This document shows positions 1 to 6,378 of a stretch of 30,282 nt of DNA, piece by piece (within the stretch, counting starts at the first letter, position 1; every line of letters begins with the position of its first letter). The stretch comes from JBBIJR01 sp037445875 (GTDB taxonomy: Bacteria > CLD3 > SB21). The stretch spans positions 1 through 30,282 of the forward strand of contig JBBIJR010000042.1 of the NCBI GenBank assembly GCA_037445875.1, given 5' to 3'. The translations under genes and the position numbers were made by a program. The notes under the pieces were generated by a model that ran no database searches, was not told where the DNA came from, and saw nothing but the letters and a program-made list of their open reading frames with translations.

Positions 1-239
1 ACCTTGAGACCGCCGATGTAAGTCATGATCATTAAAGGAAACGGCCGGCCGAACCACCGCATCACCGAAGGATCGATCTGCATCGGTTCGGTATTCGTCA
101 GGCCCGTGACCCAGTTGACGGCGGGGGCGGCGTACAGCATTTCATCGTAATTGGCACCGGGTTCAGACAGATCCCAACAGGCCCACCCCAAATAGAGTAC
201 CGCAGCGGCAGTCAGCCAGAGATATGGACGAGAACGCAT
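1..239 (-). CDS. GT-C type membrane glycosyltransferase, N-terminal part (cut by window edge)
   Basis: Reading the minus strand from an ATG at 239-237 gives 79 complete codons with no stop before the window edge, so only the N-terminus is seen. It begins with a short basic stretch and a hydrophobic segment (about residues 6-20, WLTAAAVLYLGWA), the first membrane span. An acidic pair (YDEMLYAAPA, Asp32-Glu33) then sits where GT-C glycosyltransferases of the PMT/ArnT/RgtA-like type carry their catalytic acidic residue in the first periplasmic loop. Later comes RPFPLMIMTYIGGLK, a pattern common in bacterial members of this group. These enzymes transfer sugars from lipid-phosphate donors outside the inner membrane. 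The start follows the stop of the GT2 gene with no gap (TGA then ATG), so the two are probably co-transcribed. Donor and acceptor cannot be told. Family assignment is moderate because most of the protein is missing. Confidence 0.6.
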   Translation of the reverse strand, partial: MRSRPYLWLTAAAVLYLGWACWDLSEPGANYDEMLYAAPAVNWVTGLTNTEPMQIDPSVMRWFGRPFPLMIMTYIGGLK

Positions 240-1103
240 TCAGTGATTCCGTATTCGGCGGGCAAGGACAAGGACTCCAACCCGCAAACCGTCAAGCAGT
301 ATGAAGATTGGAATTGTCAGCCAATGGTACCACCGGGCATGTTGTCGGTAGAGCCGAAGGCTGTTTTGAAGTCGCAAAAGGATCTTACGACGGTTAACCT
401 GGCCTCCGGTGGCGGCGGAGATCTTGTGCCATACGCGGCCTGACGGTACGTATAACATCCGGTACCCCCGCTGCCGCGCCCGCAGACAGTAATCGGAGTC
501 CTCGCAGTACAGCGTATATGCCGTATCGAGGAAGCCTACGGAATCCAGCACGTCCCGCTTGATCATCATCGCGCAGCCGGTGATGTAGTCACATTCCGAT
601 TCTCTGTCGTACTGCCCCAGGTCTTTTTCTCGGATGCCGATGTGCCAGCTGGTTCCCCGATACAGCGCGATACGGCCTCCGGCAAACCACAGCCGGTCCG
701 GCGGATCGAAGTAGAATATTTTAGGCCCAAGGATGCCCGCATCCGGATGGGCTTCCCCGCTCTGCACCAGCGCACGCAACAGGCCTTTGTCCACGACGGT
801 ATCGTTGTTGAGGAGGAGAACGTAGTCCGCACCGCGATCAAACGCGAATCGCAAGCCGATGTTGTTACCGCCGGCAAATCCCAGGTTCCGGTCGTTCTCT
901 ATCAGAACGAGCCGGCCCTCGGCGATCGCGTCTCCGAACCCCTTGCGAACGGCCGCCGCCGACCCGTCGTCCGAGTGGTTGTCGACCATCACAAGGACCC
1001 AGCGGGGATACTCTTGCCGGAGAAGCGAACGGACACACTCCAGCGTCAGTTCCCGGCCGTTCCAGGAAAGTACGATACAGTACACCAGCGGAGAAGAGTT
1101 CAT
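240..1103 (-). CDS. GT2 family glycosyltransferase (rhamnosyltransferase/WbbL-like)
   Basis: A 287-residue GT-A fold family 2 glycosyltransferase, full length for the WbbL/rhamnosyltransferase-like group. Visible landmarks are the N-terminal strand VYCIVLSWNGRE (7-18), VDNHSDDGS (40-48) for nucleotide binding, NLGFAGGNNIG (73-83), and the metal-binding DxD equivalent NNDT (99-102). An acceptor-side segment DYITGCAMMIKRDVLDSVGF (172-191) precedes the catalytic-base region CEDSDYCLRARQRGY (200-214) and the VWHK motif (224-227). A hydrophobic stretch near 262-281 in the C-terminal tail may attach it to the membrane. It would add a sugar from a nucleotide donor to a surface glycan or lipid-linked precursor on the cytoplasmic side. 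It lies 23 nt after the histidine kinase and abuts the GT-C gene. No convincing Shine-Dalgarno site is seen before the ATG. The sugar is not predictable. Confidence 0.9.
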   Translation of the reverse strand: MNSSPLVYCIVLSWNGRELTLECVRSLLRQEYPRWVLVMVDNHSDDGSAAAVRKGFGDAIAEGRLVLIENDRNLGFAGGNNIGLRFAFDRGADYVLLLNNDTVVDKGLLRALVQSGEAHPDAGILGPKIFYFDPPDRLWFAGGRIALYRGTSWHIGIREKDLGQYDRESECDYITGCAMMIKRDVLDSVGFLDTAYTLYCEDSDYCLRARQRGYRMLYVPSGRVWHKISAATGGQVNRRKILLRLQNSLRLYRQHARWYHWLTIPIFILLDGLRVGVLVLARRIRNH

Positions 1104-1126
1104 GGAGAGGGGCCCGTGGGCGGCCT

Positions 1127-2323
1127 TCAGGATTTCTTGATCACATGCTCCTTGGGCAGCGTGATCTTGAACGTCGAACCGTCGCCTTCCTTGGATGTGA
1201 CGGTAATCTGACCGCCGTGGAGATCGATAATGTGCTTGGCCAGCGTGAGGCCGATCCCGGCCCCGTCGACCGATCGAGTGGTGGACTGGTCCACCTGATA
1301 GAACTTGCCGAAGATCCGATCGATGTACTTCGCCGGTATGCCCCGCCCGTTGTCGCTCACGATGATCTCGATCGCGTTCTTGCGATCCTCTACTCGCGTG
1401 GACACGCGCCCGTTGAAATCCGTGAACTTGATGGCATTCTCGATGATGTGCTCAATGGCCTGCTCCAGGCGGTTCGCATCAACGTTGAGTGCAGGGAGGT
1501 CCTTCGGTACGAACAGTTCGTACTGCAGTTTCTTTTCCTCGGCCTCGGAGCGATAACTCTCAAAGACCTTCTCGATGACGTCTTTGAACTTGGTGGATTG
1601 CCTTTCAAGGATGATGGCGCCGTATTCGATCTCGGCAAGGGAAATCAGATCGTTGATCAGGCCGGCCAAGCGTTTGCTTTCCTCCAGAATGACCTCGATG
1701 AACTTCTTTTGCGTTTCGCGGTCGATCTCCTCCGTGTCCTTCATCAAGCTGGTGAAACCCTGGATCGAGTGGATGGGCGTGCGCAGCTCGTGGGAGATCG
1801 TGGAAAGGAAATTGGATTTCAGGTCCCGCACCTCGCGCCGGGCGCGATAACCCCAGCTCACGACCTCGCGGAACAGGTTGTTGGTGTCGCGGAGCCGCCG
1901 GCTCATCACTTTTGCGATTTGTGTCAGGATCCGATGGGCCGTCTCCAGGTTCTGCCCGATGATCTCGTTGAAGGACGCCCTGGAAAGGAAAAGCAATTCG
2001 CAATCGTCCAACGCGGCCGCGCCGGCGGAACGCACCTCTTCATCCAGAAGCGCCATCTCGCCGAAAAAGTTGCCCTCCTTGAGTACGGCAACCGCCTGCT
2101 GGCGCGAGGAGTCGTCCACCACGCTCTTGAATATCTTGATGGACCCCTTGCGAATCACGTACATCCCGTTGGTGTCCGCGCTGCCGTCGTCAAAGATCAC
2201 CTGACCGGACGCGAACGTCTGTACGTCAAATCGGGAGGCGATCGCCACCAACTCTTCTTTGGAGAGGGATTTGAAGAGCGTGGAATTCCGAAGAACTTCC
2301 ACTATGTCATTTGAAGCGGCCAT
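1127..2323 (-). CDS. soluble sensor histidine kinase with N-terminal cyclic-nucleotide-binding domain
   Basis: A 398-residue kinase with no membrane segment, so it should act in the cytoplasm. Residues about 10-125 form a CRP-type cyclic nucleotide-binding domain. The phosphate-binding cassette reads GNFFGEMALLDEEVRSAGA (84-102) and keeps the Glu (89) and Arg-Ser (98-99) that contact the ribose-phosphate in CRP. A helical linker (about 130-170) leads to a HisKA domain with SHELRTPIHSIQGF (177-190), His178 being the phosphoacceptor. The ATPase domain has the N box IIENAIKFTD (about 293-302), G1 DNGRGIP (324-330) and G2 GAGIGLTLAK (354-363). From family knowledge it should autophosphorylate in response to a cyclic nucleotide, but the ligand (cAMP or cGMP) is inferred. 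No response regulator is in the window. It starts 6 nt after the stop of the upstream hydrolase; a TAGGAG just before the ATG overlaps that stop, which indicates coupled translation. Confidence 0.93.
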   Translation of the reverse strand: MAASNDIVEVLRNSTLFKSLSKEELVAIASRFDVQTFASGQVIFDDGSADTNGMYVIRKGSIKIFKSVVDDSSRQQAVAVLKEGNFFGEMALLDEEVRSAGAAALDDCELLFLSRASFNEIIGQNLETAHRILTQIAKVMSRRLRDTNNLFREVVSWGYRARREVRDLKSNFLSTISHELRTPIHSIQGFTSLMKDTEEIDRETQKKFIEVILEESKRLAGLINDLISLAEIEYGAIILERQSTKFKDVIEKVFESYRSEAEEKKLQYELFVPKDLPALNVDANRLEQAIEHIIENAIKFTDFNGRVSTRVEDRKNAIEIIVSDNGRGIPAKYIDRIFGKFYQVDQSTTRSVDGAGIGLTLAKHIIDLHGGQITVTSKEGDGSTFKITLPKEHVIKKS

Positions 2324-2329
2324 ATGCTC

Positions 2330-3160
2330 CTACAGGACAAGTTTCAGCCCTTCCTGCGCCGCAATGACCGTCAGGTCGGGTTGGCGCTTGAAGTTCTCGT
2401 ACATCCGCCGCACCGTGTTGTCGTCGTAGTCGGGCGAATAATGAAATGTGACCAACTGACGGACTTTGGCTTCGCGTGCAAACGCGACGGCGCCGGCCAC
2501 ACTGCTGTGGCCCCGACCCCTGGCCGACTCGTAATCTTCCGGCATGTACTGGCTGTCGTGAATCAGAATGTGGGCGTCTCTCGCCAGTTCCAAGACGTCC
2601 GGATCGAACCGTCCGTCCGCATGCTCCACATCGGTCATGTAGACGAGCGTTTTGCCCTCTTCTTCGATGCGGAAGGCCGTCGACGCCAGCTTTCCGTGCG
2701 GAATCTCCCCGCCCGTGACGCTCACTCCATCCAGGGCAAACGGCCGATCATCGATCTCATGAATTTCGATGGACGCCGACAGATTGGACAGAGAACAGAT
2801 TGGAGAGTACACCTTATTCAGCTGACCGTCCAGCACTTCCTCCAGTTTTGCATGGGCGGGGTGCCGCCCGAAGATCCGGATCGTATTGCCGGGAATAAAT
2901 ACCGGAATAAAAAAAGGAAAGCCCTGAATATGATCCCAGTGCGTGTGACTCAGCAGGATCGACGCTTCCCCTTTTCCTTTGCCCAGGGGCGTCGGCATCA
3001 GCTTGCGGGCAAGACTGCATATGCCTGTCCCCGAATCAAGGATGACATCGTATCCTTTCTTCGTTCTGACGTGGACACAAGATGTATTACCGCCAAACTC
3101 GTTGGTCGTGGTCCCGGGCACCGGAACGGTACCCCGAACGCCGTAGAACGTGATTTCCAT
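2330..3160 (-). CDS. MBL-fold metallo-hydrolase (first of a paralogous pair)
   Basis: A 276-residue metallo-beta-lactamase-fold hydrolase. The family start EITFYGVRGTVPVPG with FGGNTSCV (2-29) is followed by LDSGTG (41-46) and the metal-binding HTHWDH (72-77). Further likely ligands are His155, Asp177 (VYMTDVEH), Asp202 (LIHDSQY), His218 (GRGHSS) and His240 (TFHYSPDYDD). The layout resembles RNase Z-like/PhnP-like phosphodiesterases rather than beta-lactamases. The substrate is unknown; phosphodiester hydrolysis is the likeliest chemistry. It is clearly paralogous to the next gene upstream, sharing GVRG-PVPG, GGNT-CV and the HWDHIQGFPFF block at the same residue numbers. Its position directly ahead of a kinase with a cyclic-nucleotide domain makes a role in nucleotide second-messenger turnover worth considering, but that is inference. 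The start ATG is 23 nt after the paralogue's stop; the stop is TAG. Confidence 0.88.
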   Translation of the reverse strand: MEITFYGVRGTVPVPGTTTNEFGGNTSCVHVRTKKGYDVILDSGTGICSLARKLMPTPLGKGKGEASILLSHTHWDHIQGFPFFIPVFIPGNTIRIFGRHPAHAKLEEVLDGQLNKVYSPICSLSNLSASIEIHEIDDRPFALDGVSVTGGEIPHGKLASTAFRIEEEGKTLVYMTDVEHADGRFDPDVLELARDAHILIHDSQYMPEDYESARGRGHSSVAGAVAFAREAKVRQLVTFHYSPDYDDNTVRRMYENFKRQPDLTVIAAQEGLKLVL

Positions 3161-3183
3161 TTGACCCGCCGACTACCTTCCGA

Positions 3184-4092
3184 TTACAGCCTGATTTCCT
3201 GTCCTTCTTTCGCAGCGAACACCTCGATGCCCATGGCCCGTCCCTTATCCCTGTACTCCCCGTCGATCTGGTCCATGACGTCATCGGAGTTGCCCGGAGC
3301 GTGGTGGAAGAGCGCCAACCCCTGAATACCGGCTTCCTTGCAAAGGTCGATGCCATGTTCCGGCGTGCTGTGTCCCCAGTGTGGATTCCGCCTGTAATCC
3401 TCCAGCCTGAAAAATGCGTCATACACGATCAGATCGGCTCCGGAAACGAAACCCACCAGCTGCTGCTGAAGGTCTTCCAATTCGCGCCTCATGTCTTCGC
3501 TGATGTGATCCGGAGGCCGCGAGATGAACTCCTCCCCGATCAGAATATCCTCGAACGGAGCGGTGTCCGTAATGTACGCAAAACTCTTGTCGTCCGCGTC
3601 CACCCTGTATCCCAGCGCGATCGAAGGATGGTTCAGGCGAACGGTCTTTACGGCCGCCTCGCCGACGGACCAACTGCGTCCTTCCCCGACTTCCACGAAA
3701 TCCAATTTGGCTCTGACTTCGTTGAACGAAATCGGACTGTACGTTTCCTTGTTCTGGTACGCCAGAACGTCCCGGAGCTTGTGTCGATTGTTCTTTCGTG
3801 CATAGATCGTGAACCGATTGCCGCCGACGAATACCGGTGAGAAAAACGGAAAGCCCTGGATATGGTCCCAGTGCATGTGCGTGATGAATACATGGGCGGA
3901 ACCATTGCCCTCCGAGAAGCCGTTGTGCATGAGCGATAGGCCCAGTTCGCGAATGCCCGTGCCTGCGTCAAAGATGAGCACCGTCCCGTCATCCAGGCGG
4001 ACTTCGACGCAGGGTGTATTCCCTCCGTACTTGTTGGTATGAATGCCGGGCACGGGGTATGAGCCGCGCACACCCCAGAACTTGACGACCAT
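3184..4092 (-). CDS. MBL-fold metallo-hydrolase (second of a paralogous pair)
   Basis: A 302-residue paralogue of the downstream hydrolase. It opens with VVKFWGVRGSYPVPG and YGGNTPCVEV (2-32), then FDAGTGI (41-47) and the metal site HMHWDH (72-77). Further expected ligands are His155, Asp176 (YITDT), Asp225 (VYDAFF), His241 (WGHST) and His263/264 (LFHHAPG). Compared with its neighbour it has an insertion around residues 180-215 rich in charged residues (FISRPPDHISEDMRRELEDLQQQ), which may cap the active site. The active sites look intact in both copies, so this is not a degenerate duplicate; the insertion suggests different substrates or regulation. No Shine-Dalgarno site precedes the ATG, and the 85-bp AT-rich gap upstream may hold its own promoter. 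Fold and metal site are secure; the substrate is unknown. Confidence 0.88.
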   Translation of the reverse strand: MVVKFWGVRGSYPVPGIHTNKYGGNTPCVEVRLDDGTVLIFDAGTGIRELGLSLMHNGFSEGNGSAHVFITHMHWDHIQGFPFFSPVFVGGNRFTIYARKNNRHKLRDVLAYQNKETYSPISFNEVRAKLDFVEVGEGRSWSVGEAAVKTVRLNHPSIALGYRVDADDKSFAYITDTAPFEDILIGEEFISRPPDHISEDMRRELEDLQQQLVGFVSGADLIVYDAFFRLEDYRRNPHWGHSTPEHGIDLCKEAGIQGLALFHHAPGNSDDVMDQIDGEYRDKGRAMGIEVFAAKEGQEIRL

Positions 4093-4177
4093 GGGCCGGG
4101 TTAACGTTAAAGTAATATTAACAATTAATTAATAACATTCTCCAAGCAAATGCAAGCAGAATTCCGGGTGGGCCCCG
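4093..4177 (-). promoter_or_regulatory. AT-rich intergenic region with small palindromes, possible promoter for the MBL/kinase genes
   Basis: This 85-bp gap is strikingly AT-rich from 4101 to 4140 in otherwise GC-rich DNA. It contains perfect short palindromes: TTAACGTTAA (4101-4110), TAATATTA (4113-4120) and AATTAATT (4123-4130). On the minus strand, TTGCAT and TTGCTT boxes lie upstream of TTAATT/TAATAT-like sequences, but no pair matches the sigma70 consensus well. A promoter or operator for the three downstream signalling genes is plausible because the gap is the longest between STAS and kinase. The sequence alone does not prove it. Confidence 0.4.
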
Positions 4178-4531
4178 TCAAAAGGACGTCACGGCATCCG
4201 AGAGGCTTCGGTAAGTCGGGATAAAACGGTCTATTTCCAAGAGCTTCACTACTTCCATTACTTCTTTGGACAGACCGGACAGCCGCAGATTGCCCTCACT
4301 TGTTCGTATCTCCTTTAAGATACCGAGAAAAATGCCCCAGCCGGCACTGCTTATGTAGGTCACGTGTTCGAGATCGACCACTATTTTGAAGACTTTATGA
4401 TCCAGCAAGTCTTCGAGGGTCTTTTCAACCTCTGACGAAGTAATAGAGTCAATGTGCCCGCCCACCGTGACCACCGCAATTTGATTGGACGGTTCTCGGA
4501 GCGAGACCTGTATGGAGAAAGGTTCAAGCAT
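4178..4531 (-). CDS. STAS-domain protein (anti-sigma factor antagonist-like)
   Basis: A 117-residue single STAS domain, the normal size for SpoIIAA/RsbV-type proteins. The pattern VTVGGHIDSITSSEVEKTL (21-39), KIVVDLEHVTYISSAGWGIF (49-68) and the later LRLSGLSKEVMEVVKLLEID are diagnostic. The loop YISSAGW carries the serine (61 or 62) that partner-switching kinases phosphorylate in this family. When unphosphorylated such proteins bind and inhibit an anti-sigma factor or another target. No RsbW-like kinase or PP2C-type phosphatase is seen in the window, so the partner is unknown. It follows thiG by 27 nt and is probably co-transcribed with it, while functionally it sits better with the signalling genes downstream. 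The ribosome site before the ATG is weak (GGAAG). Confidence 0.88.
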   Translation of the reverse strand: MLEPFSIQVSLREPSNQIAVVTVGGHIDSITSSEVEKTLEDLLDHKVFKIVVDLEHVTYISSAGWGIFLGILKEIRTSEGNLRLSGLSKEVMEVVKLLEIDRFIPTYRSLSDAVTSF

Positions 4532-4558
4532 GCGTTGCTTCCGCCGGGGAAGTTAGCT

Positions 4559-5335
4559 TTAGCGTCCGATGAGACCCTCGACAGGACTGGAGGCCGTCGC
4601 ATAGAGTTTCTTAGGAATGCGGCCTGCTTCGAAGGCCAGGCGCCCTGCCTCCACGGCAAGTTTCATGGCATGAGCCATCTTCACAGGATCACCGGATCCG
4701 GCAATGGCCGTGTTCATCAGGATCCCGTGGCAACCGAGTTCCATGGCAAAGGATGCATCGGAAGCGGTGCCGACACCGGCGTCGACGATAACCGGGACGC
4801 GGCTTTGTTCCAGGATCATCATGAGGTTGTACGGGTTTCGGATGCCGAGACCGGAGCCGATCGGGGCGGCGAGCGGCATCACGGCCGCACAGCCCGCATC
4901 CTCCAGCTTCTTGCAGATGACCGGGTCGTCTATACAGTATGGGAGGACCGTAAATCCCTCCTTGACCAGGGTTCGGGCGGCGTCCAGCAATTGCTCATTA
5001 TCGGGAAAGAGCGTTTTCTGGTCGCCGATCACTTCGAGTTTCACAAATGTTGTGTCGAGCGCTTCGCGCGCCAACCGGCAGGTCAGTACGGCTTCTTTGG
5101 CGGTATAACATCCCGCGGTATTCGGCAGCAGGGTGTACGTCTTGCCGAGGTAGTCTAACAGCCCTTTATCGTTGGGATTGTCGAGATTGAGGCGGCGGAG
5201 GGCTACGGTAATAATCTCGGCTCCGCTGGCTTCAATTGCCTGCCGCGTCTGGTCGTAATCCCTGTACTTGCCGGTCCCGACGATCAAACGCGAAGAAAAC
5301 TCACGGCTACCAAGGATCAGATTCTTGTTACGCAT
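4559..5335 (-). CDS. thiG: thiazole synthase ThiG
   Basis: A 258-residue ThiG, which makes the thiazole phosphate ring of thiamin from deoxyxylulose 5-phosphate, dehydroglycine and sulfur carried by ThiS thiocarboxylate. Recognised by SRLIVGTGKYRD (15-26), VALRRLNLDNPNDK (44-57), TLLPNTAGCYTAKEAV (68-83), and FVKLEVIGD, whose Lys (99) is the expected Schiff-base residue. The phosphate-binding loop region is APIGSGLGIRNPYN, followed by VPVIVDAGVGTASDA and the C-terminal ATASSPVEGLIGR. Length and motifs are complete. The start ATG has an AAGGA seven nucleotides upstream. It lies 57 nt after thiS, with a candidate promoter in the gap. The oxidase or lyase that supplies dehydroglycine (ThiO/ThiH) and ThiF are not in the window. 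Confidence 0.97.
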   Translation of the reverse strand: MRNKNLILGSREFSSRLIVGTGKYRDYDQTRQAIEASGAEIITVALRRLNLDNPNDKGLLDYLGKTYTLLPNTAGCYTAKEAVLTCRLAREALDTTFVKLEVIGDQKTLFPDNEQLLDAARTLVKEGFTVLPYCIDDPVICKKLEDAGCAAVMPLAAPIGSGLGIRNPYNLMMILEQSRVPVIVDAGVGTASDASFAMELGCHGILMNTAIAGSGDPVKMAHAMKLAVEAGRLAFEAGRIPKKLYATASSPVEGLIGR

Positions 5336-5362
5336 GGCGTGGTCCTTTGCTCTTCGGGACTC

Positions 5363-5391
5363 AATATAGTCAGTCTCCGCAATAATAACAA
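5363..5391 (-). promoter_or_regulatory. candidate sigma70-like promoter upstream of thiG
   Basis: On the minus strand a TTGTTA box (5386-5391, 4 of 6 to TTGACA) and a TATATT box (5363-5368, 5 of 6 to TATAAT) are separated by exactly 17 nt. Transcription would start near 5356, about 20 nt before the thiG start codon, with the AAGGA ribosome site inside that leader. This could give thiG and the STAS gene expression independent of the upstream operon. The leader is too short for a TPP riboswitch. Confidence 0.45.
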
Positions 5392-5392
5392 A

Positions 5393-5596
5393 TCAGCCGC
5401 CTTGCGTGGCACGGATGATCTCGACACGATCCCCCTCCGTGATGGCCGCACGGTCAAACTCCTGTTTGGGCACTACGGAATCATTGATGGCTACGGCCAT
5501 GCCTCGCGACGAGTCAATCTTCAATTCGCCGAGCAGTTCTCGCACGGTCATGGAACGCCGGAATTCATGCCGCTCCCCATTAATAATGACGTTCAT
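5393..5596 (-). CDS. thiS: sulfur carrier protein ThiS
   Basis: A small beta-grasp sulfur carrier ending in the required Gly-Gly (RATQGG), whose C-terminal glycine is adenylated and turned into a thiocarboxylate for ThiG. MNVIINGERHEF, then MTVRELLGEL and MAVAINDSVVPKQEFDRAAITEGDRVEIIR, match the family throughout. I chose the ATG at 5596, giving 67 residues and the usual ThiS N-terminus. An in-frame GTG at 5611 would add five residues and overlap the cytochrome stop, but matches the family less well. An AAAGAG lies just upstream of the ATG. The gene is 11 nt after the cytochrome gene and pairs with thiG downstream. Confidence 0.94.
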   Translation of the reverse strand: MNVIINGERHEFRRSMTVRELLGELKIDSSRGMAVAINDSVVPKQEFDRAAITEGDRVEIIRATQGG

Positions 5597-5607
5597 CGCC
5601 TGCTCTT

Positions 5608-5943
5608 TCACTCGAGTTGGTTCACATACTCGGCCAGCCGGGACAGCAACGGTTCATGAATGTTCCGGATGGGAGGCATTTTCGGGTTGCCGGTCAGAAC
5701 CGTTCTTTTCACATAGGCCGGATCGATTTTGCGTCCCTTCAATTTCACGCCGATACCTGTTCCACCCCCATCCGGCCCGTGGCACGGTCCGCAATACGAC
5801 CGAAACACGCGATCGGCCGTTGCCGTCGTGTCGATCTCCTCCAACTCCAGCCCGGGCCGAACGGAAGAATAGATGACGGACAAAGCGATGAGCACCGCCG
5901 AAAGAAGGCCAAGCGCGATGGATATAAAGCGCACGCTATCCAA
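5608..5943 (-). CDS. membrane-anchored monohaem cytochrome c
   Basis: A 111-residue class I c-type cytochrome. An uncleaved-looking hydrophobic N-terminus (about residues 6-25) should anchor it in the inner membrane with the haem domain in the periplasm. The haem site is CGPCHG (Cys51, Cys54, His55), and the distal Met is probably Met89 in PKMPP. The C-terminal helix LLSRLAEYVNQL is typical of the fold. It would shuttle electrons in the periplasm; the partner is unknown. The start codon is TTG (5943-5941), supported by a GGAGGT six nucleotides upstream. Its position between yajC and thiS is unusual, since neither neighbour has an obvious electron-transfer role. Family assignment is firm, physiological role open. 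Confidence 0.88.
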   Translation of the reverse strand: MDSVRFISIALGLLSAVLIALSVIYSSVRPGLELEEIDTTATADRVFRSYCGPCHGPDGGGTGIGVKLKGRKIDPAYVKRTVLTGNPKMPPIRNIHEPLLSRLAEYVNQLE

Positions 5944-5948
5944 CCGGC

Positions 5949-5954
5949 ACCTCC
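5949..5954 (-). promoter_or_regulatory. Shine-Dalgarno site fixing the TTG start of the cytochrome gene
   Basis: The minus strand reads GGAGGT and then, after five more bases, the TTG at 5943. This near-perfect anti-16S match selects the TTG over the internal GTG at 5934. It also shows that this organism uses Shine-Dalgarno initiation. Confidence 0.75.
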
Positions 5955-5959
5955 GAAGC

Positions 5960-6328
5960 CTACTTGGCGGCTTCGGCCTCTACGGCGGCCTCCTCGGTCT
6001 TGGTTCCTCCTTTGACGATGGCAGAAACCGCGGTTTTTTCGATTTCCACTTTCACGTTGTCGGCGATCTTCACCATGACCGTTTTGTCCTTTACCGCTTG
6101 AACGGTACCGTGAAGGCCGCCTGCCGTCACAATCTTGTCCCCCTTCGAGAGAGCAGCAACCTGCTTTTCGTGCTCCTGCTGGCGCTTCTTTTGCGGGCGG
6201 ATCATGAGGAAGTAGATGATCACAATAATTAGAATGAACGGCAGAAAGCTGACCAGAGGATTCGCCGACGAACCGTCTGCATTGGGATTGCCTCCCATCC
6301 AAGCCAGCCATTGAAGCATGAGCATCAT
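5960..6328 (-). CDS. yajC: preprotein translocase accessory subunit YajC
   Basis: A 122-residue YajC, the small SecDF-associated inner-membrane protein. The membrane span PLVSFLPFILIIVIIYFLMI (about 24-43) is followed directly by the family hallmark RPQKKRQQEHEKQVAALSKGDKIVTAGGLHGTV and a small beta domain ending in an Ala/Glu-rich tail. The short N-terminal segment (LQWLAWMGGNPNADG) varies between species. Two consecutive ATGs occur at 6328 and 6325; an AGAAGGAG lies about 12 nt upstream of the first. It is 50 nt after the inositol-monophosphatase gene and 16 nt before the cytochrome gene. secD and secF, often neighbours of yajC, are not present here. Confidence 0.95.
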   Translation of the reverse strand: MMLMLQWLAWMGGNPNADGSSANPLVSFLPFILIIVIIYFLMIRPQKKRQQEHEKQVAALSKGDKIVTAGGLHGTVQAVKDKTVMVKIADNVKVEIEKTAVSAIVKGGTKTEEAAVEAEAAK

Positions 6329-6378
6329 AGGTACCGTTGTCTCCTTCTAAAAGTGAATAAACATTGCCAATGCAACTG

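Noticed and set aside
5336..5392. TPP riboswitch upstream of thiG
   Set aside because: The gap is 57 nt, too short for the aptamer, and the conserved CUGAGA-type core is not present in a suitable arrangement.
5597..5611. GTG start for ThiS five codons upstream
   Set aside because: The ATG at 5596 gives the usual 67-residue length and family N-terminus. The GTG form remains possible but less likely.
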